The notes: generated by a model not told the origin, from the sequence alone. Positions 40,383 to 49,833 are shown, counted from the first letter of the stretch. The stretch: DNA of 64,000 bases from Mycobacterium simiae (GCF_010727605.1 NZ_AP022568.1:3906001-3970000), one strand, 5' to 3'. A program made the numbers and translations.

Positions 40383-41529
40383 CGTCGGAATCGGTCCCGG
40401 GTCGGGACTTCGATTTGCGGCGCGGCAGCCAGCCACGCCGGGCCGGCGGTTCGCTATCCGGGTCGACCAGCTCGACACCCTGGTAGACCGCCAGGTAGAC
40501 GTCGATGGTGGTGACGATCAGGATCATCAGCACCGGCCCGATCACGATGCCCCACGGACCAAACATGGCAATGCCGGCGAACACCGACAGCAGCATCAGC
40601 GCGGAATTGAGCCGGGCATCGCGCGGCACCAGCACCGGACGCAGGAAGTTGTCGATGTTGGTCACCACCAGCAGATGCCACCCAACGACGAACAAGCCGC
40701 CGAAGATGTTGCCGTAGAAGATCATTCCGATGCCGAATGGGATCGTCACGATGCCGCCGCCCAACGGGATGATCGACAGCGCCGTCAGCAGAATCGCGAA
40801 AATGAAGAAGCCGTGGTGAAACCCGGCGATGTAGATCGATGCGGCGCCGGCCACCCCCTGGCATAACGCGATGACGAACTGGCCGAACACGGTGCCGCGC
40901 ACCATGGCGCCCGTCTTGCGCAGATACAGCTCGGTGACTTCGGCGCCGAGTGGATTGAGCTGGCCGAGCAGCGTCCGTAACCTTTCGCGGTGCACCAACA
41001 ATGCCAGGAACACATACACGAAAATGATCCCGTACGTGACCGCAGCGGCGAGTCCTCCGGCGGCGCCCTGCAAGAATTGCAGCAGCCATTGACCGGCGTG
41101 CTGCGCCACGCCGACCATCGCCTTGCGCAGCATTTCGGGGGTTACGGTGATGTGCAGGAAGGGTATTCGGGCCAGCACGTCGTTGGCGAGTTGCAGCACT
41201 TTGCCGCCGACCTCACTGGGGTCGGTGGTCTTGACCCAGTCGGAAATGCTGCTCAGCATGCGAGAAATCTGGACGACGGCCAGCACCACCAGGAGGCCGA
41301 CCGGCACGATGACCATCGCTAGGGCCGACAACAGGGTGCAGGCCGCCGCCAGCCCAGTGCTCAGACGCCGGCTGAACCGGTTGAACAGCGGCGTGAACAG
41401 ATACGCCCCGACAGCGGCCACCACGATGAGCACGAAGAAGTCGCGCAGGAAGTAAACGCCGAATAGCAGCGCGATCATCGTGAAAACCGCGAGGGCGCGC
41501 TTTTGTGTGAGCGTGAATTCGGTGTTCAT
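40363..41529 (-). CDS. AI-2E/PerM family transport protein (Rv1101c-like)
   Basis: Protein of 388 residues with about eight hydrophobic helices and a soluble insert near 70-150, the UPF0118/AI-2E transporter layout. A P-L-G-G-G-I motif occurs in the sixth helix region and the basic C-terminal tail is cytosolic. Substrates of this family are disputed, ranging from autoinducer-2 to Na+/H+ antiport. In M. tuberculosis mazEF3 and an esterase remnant lie between this gene and the 3-beta-HSD gene; here the gap is only 73 bases. Confidence 0.85.
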   Translation of the reverse strand: MNTEFTLTQKRALAVFTMIALLFGVYFLRDFFVLIVVAAVGAYLFTPLFNRFSRRLSTGLAAACTLLSALAMVIVPVGLLVVLAVVQISRMLSSISDWVKTTDPSEVGGKVLQLANDVLARIPFLHITVTPEMLRKAMVGVAQHAGQWLLQFLQGAAGGLAAAVTYGIIFVYVFLALLVHRERLRTLLGQLNPLGAEVTELYLRKTGAMVRGTVFGQFVIALCQGVAGAASIYIAGFHHGFFIFAILLTALSIIPLGGGIVTIPFGIGMIFYGNIFGGLFVVGWHLLVVTNIDNFLRPVLVPRDARLNSALMLLSVFAGIAMFGPWGIVIGPVLMILIVTTIDVYLAVYQGVELVDPDSEPPARRGWLPRRKSKSRPGTDSDVKSAAQ

Positions 41530-41602
41530 CCGCCGCCCTCCGCGTCGCCGTTGAGCTGAACCTTAGCCCGCTCCGGCGGTTTACGGCAGCGGCCGCCCGC
41601 TG

Positions 41603-42700
41603 CTAGCGCGAACGCCGGGTGGCCTTGGCCGCCAATGCTTCGCGTTCCATCTGGTGGTACAGCTCCACGTAGTACGACAGGCACTCGGTGAGGGCTTTCT
41701 CGGTGGTGAACAGGGGCTGGTAGCCGAGATCGCGGGTCGCCTTGGCGATGGAGAAGAAGTTGTCCAGGTACAACCGCTCGACCGCCAGGGGTTCCAGCAG
41801 CGGCGCCGGGATGCCGAACCGGAAGTGCAGGCGCTGCCATCCGGTCATGGCCGCGCGCACGATCGGTCCGTTCACGCGGATGCGGGGCCAGGGCTGCCCG
41901 CAGGCTTCCACCACCGGCCGGGCGAACTCGAACATATTGATCGGCTCGGCATCGTTGATGAAGTACGCCTGTCCGGGCGCGGTGCCGCCGGGCACCAGGT
42001 GTTGGGCGGCCAGCAGGAAGCCGTGAATCAGGTTGTGCACGTACGAGTTATCCAGCCGCGCCGACTTGCGGCCGATCAGTACCTTGACATGTCCGGCGAT
42101 CACGCTTTCGAACAGCTTGCGGAACATGGTCTGGTCGCCGCGACCCCAGATACCGCTGGGCCGGATCGCGCACGTCAGCATGCCGTCAACACCGTTCTGG
42201 GACAGCACGTATCGCTCGGCGATCACCTTGGTTTCGGTGTAGAGGTCGTTGAAGCGCGTGGTGTAGGGCATGGTCTCGTCGCCGCCGACGATGTTATGGC
42301 CGCCCATCACGACGCTGTTGGAGGACGTGTAGACGAATCGCTGCACGCCGGCGGCGCGGCCGGCCTCCACCAGATTCTGAGTACCGCCGACGTTGATCGC
42401 GAAGCTGCGCTGACGGTATTCGTCGGTCACCGACGCGCCGCCCATCAGATCGATGATCGCCGCGGTGTGGAACACGGTGTCGATCCCGTCGACCGCCTGC
42501 ACGCAGACGGCCTTGTCGGTGATGTCTGCCTGCAGCACTTCCAATTGCGGATGCGCGGGAAGTGGCGAGGGCGCCCGGTCGAAGGAGCGTACCGAGTAAC
42601 CGTGGTCGAGCAGGGTGGTCACCAGGTTGGCGCCGACAAACCCGGAGCCACCGGTAACCAGGACGCGACCCAGTTCGGTCGTCAGCGATGCATCACCCAT
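41603..42700 (-). CDS. 3-beta-hydroxysteroid dehydrogenase (Rv1106c-like)
   Basis: Protein of 365 residues, an extended short-chain dehydrogenase. The Rossmann motif TGGSGFVG lies near residues 16-23 and the catalytic Y-T-E-T-K near 153-157. Sequence and position match the mycobacterial cholesterol 3-beta-HSD, which oxidises the 3-hydroxyl and isomerises the double bond using NAD+. A partly hydrophobic segment near the C-terminus may associate with membrane. It is on the same strand as xseB, 74 bases away. Confidence 0.88.
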   Translation of the reverse strand: MGDASLTTELGRVLVTGGSGFVGANLVTTLLDHGYSVRSFDRAPSPLPAHPQLEVLQADITDKAVCVQAVDGIDTVFHTAAIIDLMGGASVTDEYRQRSFAINVGGTQNLVEAGRAAGVQRFVYTSSNSVVMGGHNIVGGDETMPYTTRFNDLYTETKVIAERYVLSQNGVDGMLTCAIRPSGIWGRGDQTMFRKLFESVIAGHVKVLIGRKSARLDNSYVHNLIHGFLLAAQHLVPGGTAPGQAYFINDAEPINMFEFARPVVEACGQPWPRIRVNGPIVRAAMTGWQRLHFRFGIPAPLLEPLAVERLYLDNFFSIAKATRDLGYQPLFTTEKALTECLSYYVELYHQMEREALAAKATRRSR

Positions 42701-42774
42701 GCGGGAAAGGATAACTAAAACACGTTCCAGTTCTGCAAGCAGTGACGCGGGCTGGTTTCTGGGTACCGCCCAGT

Positions 42775-43035
42775 TCAGGCGTCGTCGCCGTGGCCGGCCG
42801 CCAGCGCGTCCTCGACGCGTTTGCGTGCCCCAGCTAAGTGCTCTTCACAGCGTCTGGCCAGTTCTTCGCCTCGTTCCCAAAGCTTAAGCGACGCATCGAG
42901 GTCCAGTCCGCCCTGCTCCAGCGTGCGCACGACCTCAATGAGCTCGTCCCGGCACGCTTCATAGCCGAGCTGACTAATGGGTGTAACCGCATCGCTCTTG
43001 CCGCCGGCCGTACCGCCGCTGTCTTCAGTGACCAT
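42775..43035 (-). CDS. xseB: Exodeoxyribonuclease VII small subunit
   Basis: Protein of 86 residues, the usual XseB length. The conserved helix pair [20 protein letters not shown] and [22 protein letters not shown] is complete. It partners XseA to digest single-stranded DNA. Its ATG lies inside the end of xseA (11-base overlap), so the two subunits are translationally coupled. Confidence 0.93.
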   Translation of the reverse strand: MVTEDSGGTAGGKSDAVTPISQLGYEACRDELIEVVRTLEQGGLDLDASLKLWERGEELARRCEEHLAGARKRVEDALAAGHGDDA

Positions 43036-44284
43036 CGGTCAGCCCTTCACTCGTCGCCGCTACGGCGCCGTCGGAAACCCGGACCCGCAGCCGGGTGCCG
43101 GGCGGTGCGTCGTCCACGGAGCGCAGCACGCGCATCGGCTCGGCGGAGCCGCCCGCCGGCACCGTCTGCACCACGGCGTAGCCGCGGGCCAGCGTAGCCG
43201 CGGGGCCCAGCGTGGCCAGCCGCGCGGACAGGTGGCCGACGCGTTCGGATTCGGCGGCGACCAGCCGGATGATGTCGCGGCGCACTGCCGCGCGGGCGCG
43301 GTGAATTTCCTCGGCGCGGGCGGTCAACGCGGTCAGCGGTTCGGCCAGCACGGGACGGCTGCGCAGCTGGGCCAGCGCACGCTGTTCGCGGGACACCCAG
43401 TTGCGCAACGCCTGCGCGCTGCGCCGGCGCAGATCGCGCAGCAGCTGTTGCTCCGCGGCGGTGTCGGGGACCATCTTCTTGGCCGCGTCGGTGGGGGTGG
43501 CCGCACGTAGGTCGGCGACCAGGTCGCTGAGCGGATTGTCCGGTTCGTGGCCCACCGCGCTGATCACCGGGGTACGGCAGGCCGCGATCGCGCGGCACAG
43601 CGTCTCGTCGGAGAACGGCAGCAGATCCTCGACGCTACCGCCGCCACGGGCCAACACGATCACGTCCACGGCCGGATCGCGGTCGAGTTCCTTTAGTGCC
43701 TCGACGATTTGGGTGACGGCATTGGGCCCCTGGACGGCGGTGTTGCGGATGGCGAAACGCACCGCGGGCCAGCGGGCGCCGGCCACCGTCGTCACGTCGC
43801 GTTCGGCGGCGCTGGCTCGGCCGGTTATCAGCCCAATCATGTTCGGTAGGAACGGGATTGGCCTCTTGAGCCGCGGGTCGAAGAGGCCTTCGGCGTCGAG
43901 CAGCCGGCGCAACCGGTCGATGCGGGCCAGTAGTTCACCGACGCCCACAGCGCGAATCTCGGACAGCCGCAACGAGAATGTGCCACGACCGGTGTAGAAC
44001 GAAGGCTTGCCGCAGACCACCACCTGCGTGCCTTCCACCAGCTTCACCGGCGCATTGTGTACCAGGTCGCGTGGGCACGTCACGGTAAGCGACATGTCGG
44101 CGGCCGGGTCGCGCAGCACCATGAACACGGTTTTGGAGTCGGCGCGAATGTTGATCTGGGCCAGCTGTCCTTCGACCCACACCGTGCCCAGCCGGTCGAT
44201 CCAGCCCGCGACCCGGATCGCGACGGCACGAACCGGGAACGGGTTCTCAGCCGAGTTCGGCTCCGAATTCGCCGCTCGCGTCAC
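43025..44284 (-). CDS. xseA: Exodeoxyribonuclease VII large subunit
   Basis: Protein of 419 residues. An N-terminal OB-fold (~15-110) is followed by the catalytic domain with [13 protein letters not shown] near 157, the [14 protein letters not shown] block near 216 and [17 protein letters not shown] near 258, then a coiled-coil region and a basic C-terminus. The GTG at 44284 overlaps the stop of the upstream lipid-droplet gene as GTGA; the long in-frame extension to 45028 is antisense to ispH and rejected. Confidence 0.93.
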   Translation of the reverse strand: MTRAANSEPNSAENPFPVRAVAIRVAGWIDRLGTVWVEGQLAQINIRADSKTVFMVLRDPAADMSLTVTCPRDLVHNAPVKLVEGTQVVVCGKPSFYTGRGTFSLRLSEIRAVGVGELLARIDRLRRLLDAEGLFDPRLKRPIPFLPNMIGLITGRASAAERDVTTVAGARWPAVRFAIRNTAVQGPNAVTQIVEALKELDRDPAVDVIVLARGGGSVEDLLPFSDETLCRAIAACRTPVISAVGHEPDNPLSDLVADLRAATPTDAAKKMVPDTAAEQQLLRDLRRRSAQALRNWVSREQRALAQLRSRPVLAEPLTALTARAEEIHRARAAVRRDIIRLVAAESERVGHLSARLATLGPAATLARGYAVVQTVPAGGSAEPMRVLRSVDDAPPGTRLRVRVSDGAVAATSEGLTDGH

Positions 44285-44871
44285 TTGGCGGTCGCGCGGG
44301 TGATCCTGTTGGCCAGCAACGTCTGAAACGGGGCACGGGCCTTGGTGGCCTGTTCGTAGGCGAGCAGGGCTTCGAGCTCGTCCACGCCCAGCGACTGCAC
44401 GCGGGCGCGCAGCTGGGCCAGCGTCAGTGCCGGGTAGTCGAGTTCGGCCGCCACCGACGGTTCGGGGACCGACGATTTGGTGGGCCGGCCGGCCGTGGCC
44501 GGTGCGCCGGCATCCACCGCGGCGTCGGCGACCGAATACAACGCGAACCGCCCCTCGGCTCGGCGATCGCCCCCGGCGCCGTCGGGCAATTCGGGGGTGC
44601 CGCCGGTCACGTCGTCGGTGTCGTCGGCGTCCTCGTCGAACGTCGCCCAATCCGGCTTCTCGTCCTTCGGCGGAAAGATCGATTCCAGGGTCGAATCGCC
44701 CTTGATCACCAGCTCCGCCAGGTTTTGCTGAAACCGCATTACCAGGTGCGCCGCCTGACTGGCTACCGTCATCGGGTACATCAGAATCGTCTTCGGCAGT
44801 CTCAACGTTTCCTCGACTGCGACTGTCGCCGCGCCGACCAGAAGCCGAACTCCATACGGTGCCGTAGCCAT
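44281..44871 (-). CDS. Lipid droplet-associated protein (Rv1109c-like)
   Basis: Protein of 196 residues. The N-terminal ~60 residues are amphipathic or hydrophobic ([20 protein letters not shown]) and could coat lipid surfaces, the middle is acidic and low complexity, and the last ~50 residues form a predicted helical domain ([21 protein letters not shown]) resembling a SAP- or Rho-N-type fold. Homologs are annotated as lipid-droplet-associated in actinobacteria. It overlaps xseA by GTGA and is divergent from ispH. Confidence 0.75.
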   Translation of the reverse strand: MATAPYGVRLLVGAATVAVEETLRLPKTILMYPMTVASQAAHLVMRFQQNLAELVIKGDSTLESIFPPKDEKPDWATFDEDADDTDDVTGGTPELPDGAGGDRRAEGRFALYSVADAAVDAGAPATAGRPTKSSVPEPSVAAELDYPALTLAQLRARVQSLGVDELEALLAYEQATKARAPFQTLLANRITRATAK

Positions 44872-44947
44872 GCGTCCCAGCCTGCCCTAAGCACCGGCGA
44901 ACGCCAACCCCAGCGCCGCGAGCTGGCAACGCCGTGTCGGCAGAACG

Positions 44948-44953
44948 TACCCT
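44948..44953 (+). promoter_or_regulatory. Predicted -10 hexamer of ispH
   Basis: TACCCT fits TANNNT and places +1 at about 44960, one base before the ispH ATG, predicting a leaderless transcript. Confidence 0.5.
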
Positions 44954-44960
44954 GGATGCC

Positions 44961-45959
44961 ATGCCGCCGACTGTTGACATGGGGATTCCCGGCGCATCCA
45001 GCTCGGTAGCCACCGATCCGGCCCGCAAGCGAGTGCTGCTGGCGGAGCCGCGTGGTTATTGCGCGGGTGTGGATCGGGCCGTCGAGACGGTCGAGCGTGC
45101 GCTGCAGAAGCACGGCGCGCCGGTCTACGTGCGGCACGAGATCGTGCACAACCGGCACGTCGTCGACACGCTGGAAAAGGCCGGCGCGGTGTTCGTTGAG
45201 GAGACCGATCAGGTGCCCGAGGGGGCCATCGTGGTGTTCTCGGCGCACGGCGTGGCGCCCACGGTGCACGCGGCAGCCGCCGCACGCAACCTGCATACCA
45301 TCGACGCGACCTGCCCGTTGGTGACCAAGGTGCACAACGAGGCGCGGCGATTCGCCCGTAACGACTACGACATCCTGCTAATCGGCCACCAGGGTCACGA
45401 AGAAGTCATCGGGACGGCCGGCGAGGCGCCCGAGCACGTGCAACTGGTCGACGGCGTGTCCGCGGTGGACAACGTCACGGTCCGCGACGAGGACAAGGTG
45501 GTGTGGTTGTCGCAGACCACGCTGTCGGTCGACGAGACCATGGAGATCGTCGAGCGGCTCCGGCAGCGGTTCCCCAAATTGCAGGACCCGCCGAGCGACG
45601 ACATCTGCTACGCGACCCAGAACCGGCAGGTGGCGGTCAAGGCGATGGCACCGGAGTGCGAGCTGGTGATCGTCGTCGGATCGCGCAATTCCTCGAATTC
45701 GGTGCGGCTGGTCGAGGTCGCCCGGGGCGGCGGCGCGGCGGCCGCCCACCTGGTCGACTGGGCCGACGACATCGATCCGGCATGGCTGGCGGGGGTGCGG
45801 ACGGTCGGGGTCACCTCCGGAGCGTCCGTCCCCGAGGTGCTGGTGCGCGGCGTGCTGGAGCGGCTGGCCGAATTTGGCTTCGACGTGGTGCAACCAGTGA
45901 CGACCGCGCAGGAGACGCTGGTGTTCGCGCTGCCGCGCGAGATCCGCTCGCTGCTGTAG
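44961..45959 (+). CDS. ispH: 4-hydroxy-3-methylbut-2-enyl diphosphate reductase
   Basis: Protein of 332 residues. The three cysteines that hold the iron-sulfur cluster are at Cys34 (RGYCAGV), Cys118 (ATCPLV) and Cys216 (ICYATQ), with the GHQGHEE and NSVRLVE motifs between and after. It makes IPP and DMAPP in the last step of the MEP pathway. The ATG at 44961 gives the N-terminus expected for mycobacterial LytB2; an in-frame ATG at 44934 lies upstream of the predicted promoter +1 and is rejected. Confidence 0.95.
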   Translation: MPPTVDMGIPGASSSVATDPARKRVLLAEPRGYCAGVDRAVETVERALQKHGAPVYVRHEIVHNRHVVDTLEKAGAVFVEETDQVPEGAIVVFSAHGVAPTVHAAAAARNLHTIDATCPLVTKVHNEARRFARNDYDILLIGHQGHEEVIGTAGEAPEHVQLVDGVSAVDNVTVRDEDKVVWLSQTTLSVDETMEIVERLRQRFPKLQDPPSDDICYATQNRQVAVKAMAPECELVIVVGSRNSSNSVRLVEVARGGGAAAAHLVDWADDIDPAWLAGVRTVGVTSGASVPEVLVRGVLERLAEFGFDVVQPVTTAQETLVFALPREIRSLL

Positions 45960-45977
45960 GCGTCAGACCATACCGGG

Positions 45978-47207
45978 CTAGGCGTCGTATTCCCACGAAT
46001 CCGCCGGTGGCCGTCCCTGCGACCGGCCGCTGGCCCGTGGCCGACCGCGGCGGTCTGCCTGGTACTCCCCTGAGGGGCCCGATCCGCGGTAGCGGACCTG
46101 CGAGATTGGGTGGTGCGTCGAATCTGCGCCGTTCGAGCCGTTGGCGGCGGGCCGGCGTCGGGGTTCGGGGGCTCGCTGGTAGGAGTCGTACGGGTCGTAG
46201 GACTGGTAGCGGCGGTAGGAATCCCGCGAGATCGGCGGTTCGTACCGATCGGGGTCGTCGAAACGGCTGGTCCGGGGGGCGGGTCGGTCGTACGGACTGC
46301 GTCTGGGGCGTGGGTCACGTGGGTCGCGCCGGCTATCCCGCGGTGATTGCGCGCGCGGGTCCGGCTCGTCTTGTGGTCGGGGACGGCGCCGCGTCGACCG
46401 GCGCGGCGGGTCGGCGGGATCGACGTCGCGAGGTGGTTGGCGCCGACGGCGCGGCGGCTCACCTGCGGAATCGTAATCGTCCTCCGGCGACGGGCGGGAG
46501 TGCCGAGATCGGCTCCTGGCGGTGGCGGATCGGTTGCCGCGCGCCGGGCGGCGGGATGTCGTGGTGCCACGCGCGGGCTGGCGGGTGGAGTCCGCGGACT
46601 CGGCGTCCTGGCCCTCGTCTTCTTCCTCGGGCGACGCGACGCCGAGCAGCGAGTTCAATTTGGCGCTGACGGCCCGAAACAACGACGAGCCTGCCACGGT
46701 CGCGGCACCGGCTGTTGCGGCTTTGCCGGACTTGGTGTTTGCGGTGTCTGCGGTGTTTGTGGCGGCCGTCCGCTGTGACGCGGCGAAGTACCACCTGATC
46801 AGGCCGATCAACAGCACTCCGGCCGCGGTACCCAGCATCAGCGGGAACCGCTCGATCAGCGGGTAGCCGCAGTTGATCAGCAGGTCCTTGATGCTGCCGA
46901 TCTTGCCGCCGTGGAATAGCCAGTAGGCGCCGGGCACGGCGCAGAACAGGATCAGCGGGGGCTGGATAACCGCGGTGAACAGGCCGTCCTGGCGCACGGC
47001 CAACACCGCCGCCACGCACCCCGCTATATAGAGGCAGCCGAAGACGCCGGTCAGCTCCTTGTGCCCGGCACCGGAGTCGATGCCGTAGCCGATGGCGGTG
47101 CCGGTCACGGCGATGAGCAAGGCGATCCACCACGGCACGCCCGGAATGTTGGGATGGGCCGAGCGATGGGCAGCTTCTACTGCCGAGGTACCCCGCTGCG
47201 CTGACAC
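45978..47207 (-). CDS. DUF6542-type membrane protein with Arg-rich disordered tail (Rv1111c-like)
   Basis: Protein of 409 residues. Four hydrophobic helices lie within residues ~25-150. The remaining ~240 residues are highly charged and low complexity, dominated by Arg, Asp, Ser and Pro, with repeated RRD, RPR and DPR units and a Tyr-rich part near 330. The tail is surely disordered and may bind nucleic acid or acidic partners. The function is unknown. The GTG at 47207 coincides exactly with the +1 expected from TACGGT. It converges on ispH. Confidence 0.8.
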   Translation of the reverse strand: MSAQRGTSAVEAAHRSAHPNIPGVPWWIALLIAVTGTAIGYGIDSGAGHKELTGVFGCLYIAGCVAAVLAVRQDGLFTAVIQPPLILFCAVPGAYWLFHGGKIGSIKDLLINCGYPLIERFPLMLGTAAGVLLIGLIRWYFAASQRTAATNTADTANTKSGKAATAGAATVAGSSLFRAVSAKLNSLLGVASPEEEDEGQDAESADSTRQPARGTTTSRRPARGNRSATARSRSRHSRPSPEDDYDSAGEPPRRRRQPPRDVDPADPPRRSTRRRPRPQDEPDPRAQSPRDSRRDPRDPRPRRSPYDRPAPRTSRFDDPDRYEPPISRDSYRRYQSYDPYDSYQRAPEPRRRPAANGSNGADSTHHPISQVRYRGSGPSGEYQADRRGRPRASGRSQGRPPADSWEYDA

Positions 47208-47213
47208 ATGTAG

Positions 47214-47219
47214 ACCGTA
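47214..47219 (-). promoter_or_regulatory. Predicted -10 hexamer of the DUF6542-type gene
   Basis: TACGGT on the minus strand is followed by six bases and then the GTG start, the exact spacing of a leaderless mycobacterial promoter. Confidence 0.55.
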
Positions 47220-47325
47220 CCGGGAATGACCCCAAACGCCCGTAAATAGCTTGTTAGGTATGCCGGGCGTGGCACGTCGGCGCACACGGAACGGTCCGCC
47301 AGCCCCCGACCGCGGCGCGGAGCCC

Positions 47326-47331
47326 TAAACT
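47326..47331 (+). promoter_or_regulatory. Predicted -10 hexamer of ychF
   Basis: TAAACT fits TANNNT and places +1 at about 47338, three bases before the ychF GTG. Confidence 0.5.
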
Positions 47332-47340
47332 TGGTTCCCC

Positions 47341-48414
47341 GTGAGCCTGAGCCTGGGAATCGTGGGCCTGCCCAATGTCGGCAAGTCGACTCTGTTCAAC
47401 GCCCTGACCCGTAACAACGTGGTGGCGGCGAACTATCCGTTCGCCACCATCGAACCGAACGAAGGCGTCGTCGCGCTGCCCGACCCGCGCCTGGACAAGC
47501 TGGCCGAGCTGTTCGGTTCCGAGCGGATCGTGCCGGCGCCGGTGACGTTCGTCGACATCGCCGGAATCGTGAAAGGCGCCTCGGAGGGCGCGGGGTTGGG
47601 CAACAAGTTTCTGGCCAACATCCGCGAGTGCGACGCGATCTGTCAGGTGGTGCGGGTGTTCGCCGACGACGACGTGGTGCATGTCGACGGCAAGGTCGAT
47701 CCACGCTCGGACATCGAGGTGATCGAGACGGAGCTGATCCTCGCCGACATGCAGACCTTAGAAAAGGCGATTCCGCGGCTGGAGAAGGAAGCCCGCAACA
47801 ATAAGGACCGCAAGCCTGTGCACGAGGCGGCCGTCGCTGCCCAGGCGGTGCTGGATTCGGGCAAGACGCTGTTCGCGGCCGGTGTCGACGCATCGCTGCT
47901 GCGCGAGTTGAACCTGATGACCACCAAGCCGTTCCTTTATGTGTTCAACTCCGACGAGTCGGTGCTGACCGACGAGGCCCGCAAGGCCGAGCTGCGCGCG
48001 ATGGTCGCGCCGGCCGACGCGGTGTTCCTCGACGCGAAGATCGAGGCCGAGCTGCAAGAGCTGGACGATGAGTCGGCGGCGGAATTGCTCGAGTCGATCG
48101 GGCAGACGGAACGTGGTCTGGATGCGTTGGCGCGCGCCGGTTTTCATACGCTCAAGCTGCAGACCTACCTGACCGCGGGCCCAAAAGAGGCGCGGGCGTG
48201 GGTGATTCACCAGGGCGACACCGCACCCAAGGCCGCCGGTGTGATCCACACCGACTTCGAGAAGGGCTTCATCAAGGCCGAGATCGTGTCCTTCGACGAC
48301 CTGGTGAACGCCGGGTCGATGGCGGCGGCCAAGGCGGCAGGCAAGGTTCGCATGGAGGGCAAGGACTACGTGATGGCCGACGGCGACGTGGTCGAATTCC
48401 GGTTCAACGTCTAA
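47341..48414 (+). CDS. ychF: Redox-regulated ATPase YchF (Obg family)
   Basis: Protein of 357 residues. The P-loop GLPNVGKST lies at residues 9-17, with DIAGIVKGAS near 73, a coiled-coil region, and the C-terminal TGS-like domain ending EFRFNV. YchF binds ribosomes and hydrolyses ATP. Its last 34 bases (48380-48413) recur exactly at 49737-49770, and a diverged version occurs at 49169-49231, so the 3' end marks a junction where foreign cassettes have inserted. The gene itself is intact. Confidence 0.95.
   Translation: MSLSLGIVGLPNVGKSTLFNALTRNNVVAANYPFATIEPNEGVVALPDPRLDKLAELFGSERIVPAPVTFVDIAGIVKGASEGAGLGNKFLANIRECDAICQVVRVFADDDVVHVDGKVDPRSDIEVIETELILADMQTLEKAIPRLEKEARNNKDRKPVHEAAVAAQAVLDSGKTLFAAGVDASLLRELNLMTTKPFLYVFNSDESVLTDEARKAELRAMVAPADAVFLDAKIEAELQELDDESAAELLESIGQTERGLDALARAGFHTLKLQTYLTAGPKEARAWVIHQGDTAPKAAGVIHTDFEKGFIKAEIVSFDDLVNAGSMAAAKAAGKVRMEGKDYVMADGDVVEFRFNV
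48380..48413 (+). repeat. ychF 3'-end direct repeat, copy 1 (native)
   Basis: This 34-bp stretch covers the last codons of ychF up to the TA of its stop codon. It is identical to 49737-49770. Two cassettes lie between the copies, so it behaves like an attachment-site or recombination junction. Confidence 0.85.
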
Positions 48415-48444
48415 GTCGAAGTAGAGCGCGTTCTTCGAGCACCC

Positions 48445-49083
48445 TCACGTGACGGCCTGGGCGAACAGCAGATGGGGTGCGTTGGCGTCGTCACTGATCC
48501 GCCGGTGTTCGACTGAAAGGCCGGTGCTGCGCAACGTGTCGATGACGTCCAGCACCGGACGCAGCTGGAACCCGTGTCCAGTGAACGGCAGTTTTGCCAT
48601 CACTTCGGGGTCGGCCAATCCGATGACCAGTCGACCCCGGCTGTTTATCACCCTGGCGAGTTCTCGGAATGCTCTGCCGAGCTCGGCGACGAAGTAGATG
48701 GTGTTGACCGTCATGACCCCGTCCAATGCCTTATCGGCGAAGGGAAGCTGCGTCATGGACGCGGAATGCAAAGACAGCCGCCCATTTTCGATGTCTGATC
48801 GATACCGTCCGGCGGCCTGGCTAAGCATCGTCTCCGACACTTCAATACCGTGAACACTGCCCGTCGGACCCACACTGTCGAGTAGAAATTTCAACCCCAC
48901 TCCGCCACCGAATCCGACGTCGGCCACCGCTGATGCTTCTTCTGGTTGGAGCGCCTGGGCGGCGCTTTGGATCAAACGTCGGTTGCCCCGGTTGAGCGCG
49001 GCACCAACGAGGCGTCCGCGTAGACCGCTCGGATGGCCGAGTTGCTTCGCAACACCCGCCATGACGGAATCCCGAACGCCCAT
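48445..49083 (-). CDS. Class I SAM-dependent methyltransferase
   Basis: Protein of 212 residues. SAM motif I is VADVGFGGGVGL near residues 53-64, followed by GIEVSE and a SMTQLPFADKALDGV motif near 110-125, typical of small-molecule (UbiE-like) methyltransferases. The substrate is unknown. The ATG at 49083 was chosen because upstream in-frame codons read through the relic ychF end on the other strand. It lies inside the block bounded by ychF 3'-end repeats and looks less GC-rich than its neighbours, consistent with acquisition. Confidence 0.8.
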   Translation of the reverse strand: MGVRDSVMAGVAKQLGHPSGLRGRLVGAALNRGNRRLIQSAAQALQPEEASAVADVGFGGGVGLKFLLDSVGPTGSVHGIEVSETMLSQAAGRYRSDIENGRLSLHSASMTQLPFADKALDGVMTVNTIYFVAELGRAFRELARVINSRGRLVIGLADPEVMAKLPFTGHGFQLRPVLDVIDTLRSTGLSVEHRRISDDANAPHLLFAQAVT

Positions 49084-49168
49084 CCCCCCACGGTAGGGCA
49101 CCCCTGCCGAAACAGCGCGACTACGACACCAACTCAGGGAAGGCTGGCGACTGCGCGATGATTTCGGG

Positions 49169-49231
49169 GCCGACGGCGACGTAGTCGAGTTCCGCTTTGA
49201 AACAACGTCTACATCGAAAGCCAAGGCATAG
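49169..49231 (+). pseudogene. Relic of a divergent ychF 3' end (copy 2)
   Basis: In frame, this fragment encodes A-D-G-D-V-V-E-F-R-F, the YchF C-terminal motif, then a different tail E-T-T-S-T-S-K-A-K-A and a TAG stop. At the DNA level it matches the ychF end with a few substitutions and a 5-base insertion before CAACGTCTA. No upstream YchF sequence is attached. It separates the methyltransferase from the SnoaL-like gene and probably marks an earlier integration or replacement event. Confidence 0.7.
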
Positions 49232-49299
49232 GCCCTTCCGGCTGGACAGGTGTCCAGCTATCGTGACCATCACGCTGATGGAAGGGCGATGGGGCAGAG

Positions 49300-49728
49300 A
49301 TGAGCAAGGTTCCGAGCCGGGAGGCTCGCTTAGCGCACGCGTCCAAGCACGCCGATCTGTGGAACGCGGGAAAGAAGGACGAGTGGGTGGCGTCATGGCG
49401 CACCATCTGTCCCGGCGAGGTCCGCATGTTCGACCCGGTCGGCACCGAGGAGAAACAGGGGTTCGCAGCCGCCACGTCGGATGCCTTCGACATGTTTCAG
49501 TCGATCCTCAAGATCAAGATGATTACGGTTCAGGTCAATGGGAACGAGATGGCATGGGTGTGCGAGAACCACTTCGGCAAGGAGCCGAACCTTGGAGTTG
49601 CATACAGTATCGAGACCTTCGCGTGGGACGACGACGGCAACCTGCTCATCAAGACGTACTATCCGATGCCGGAATCGGTCGGAGCCGAGGCGGACCCGTA
49701 CGCCCATCTGTTGGAGGGACAGCAGTAA
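49300..49728 (+). CDS. SnoaL/NTF2-like protein
   Basis: Protein of 142 residues of the nuclear transport factor 2 or SnoaL-like alpha+beta cone fold. An N-terminal helix pair contains KHADLWNAGKKDEWVASWR, followed by mixed strands with MFDPVG and a C-terminal DDDGNLLIKTYYPMPE strand pair. Members act as isomerases, cyclases or binding proteins; no catalytic Asp/Tyr set can be assigned with confidence. It sits between the diverged ychF-end relic and the perfect 34-bp repeat, so it is the second cassette at this junction. Confidence 0.75.
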   Translation: MSKVPSREARLAHASKHADLWNAGKKDEWVASWRTICPGEVRMFDPVGTEEKQGFAAATSDAFDMFQSILKIKMITVQVNGNEMAWVCENHFGKEPNLGVAYSIETFAWDDDGNLLIKTYYPMPESVGAEADPYAHLLEGQQ

Positions 49729-49736
49729 ATCGGTGA

Positions 49737-49770
49737 ACGGCGACGTGGTCGAATTCCGGTTCAACGTCTA
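49737..49770 (+). repeat. ychF 3'-end direct repeat, copy 3
   Basis: Exact 34-bp duplicate of 48380-48413, again followed by an in-frame stop (TAG at 49769-49771 instead of TAA). It begins 9 bases after the SnoaL-like gene's stop and closes the cassette region. Confidence 0.9.
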
Positions 49771-49833
49771 GGTGCCGACCCGAACTCTCGCCTTCTTCGG
49801 TTGTCGGTGGGGGTCTCTAGCATCGCGGTACTA

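Noticed and set aside
44285..45028. N-terminal extension of xseA by about 250 residues
   Set aside because: It overlaps the lipid-droplet gene out of frame and ispH on the other strand; the GTGA junction at 44284 gives the normal XseA length.
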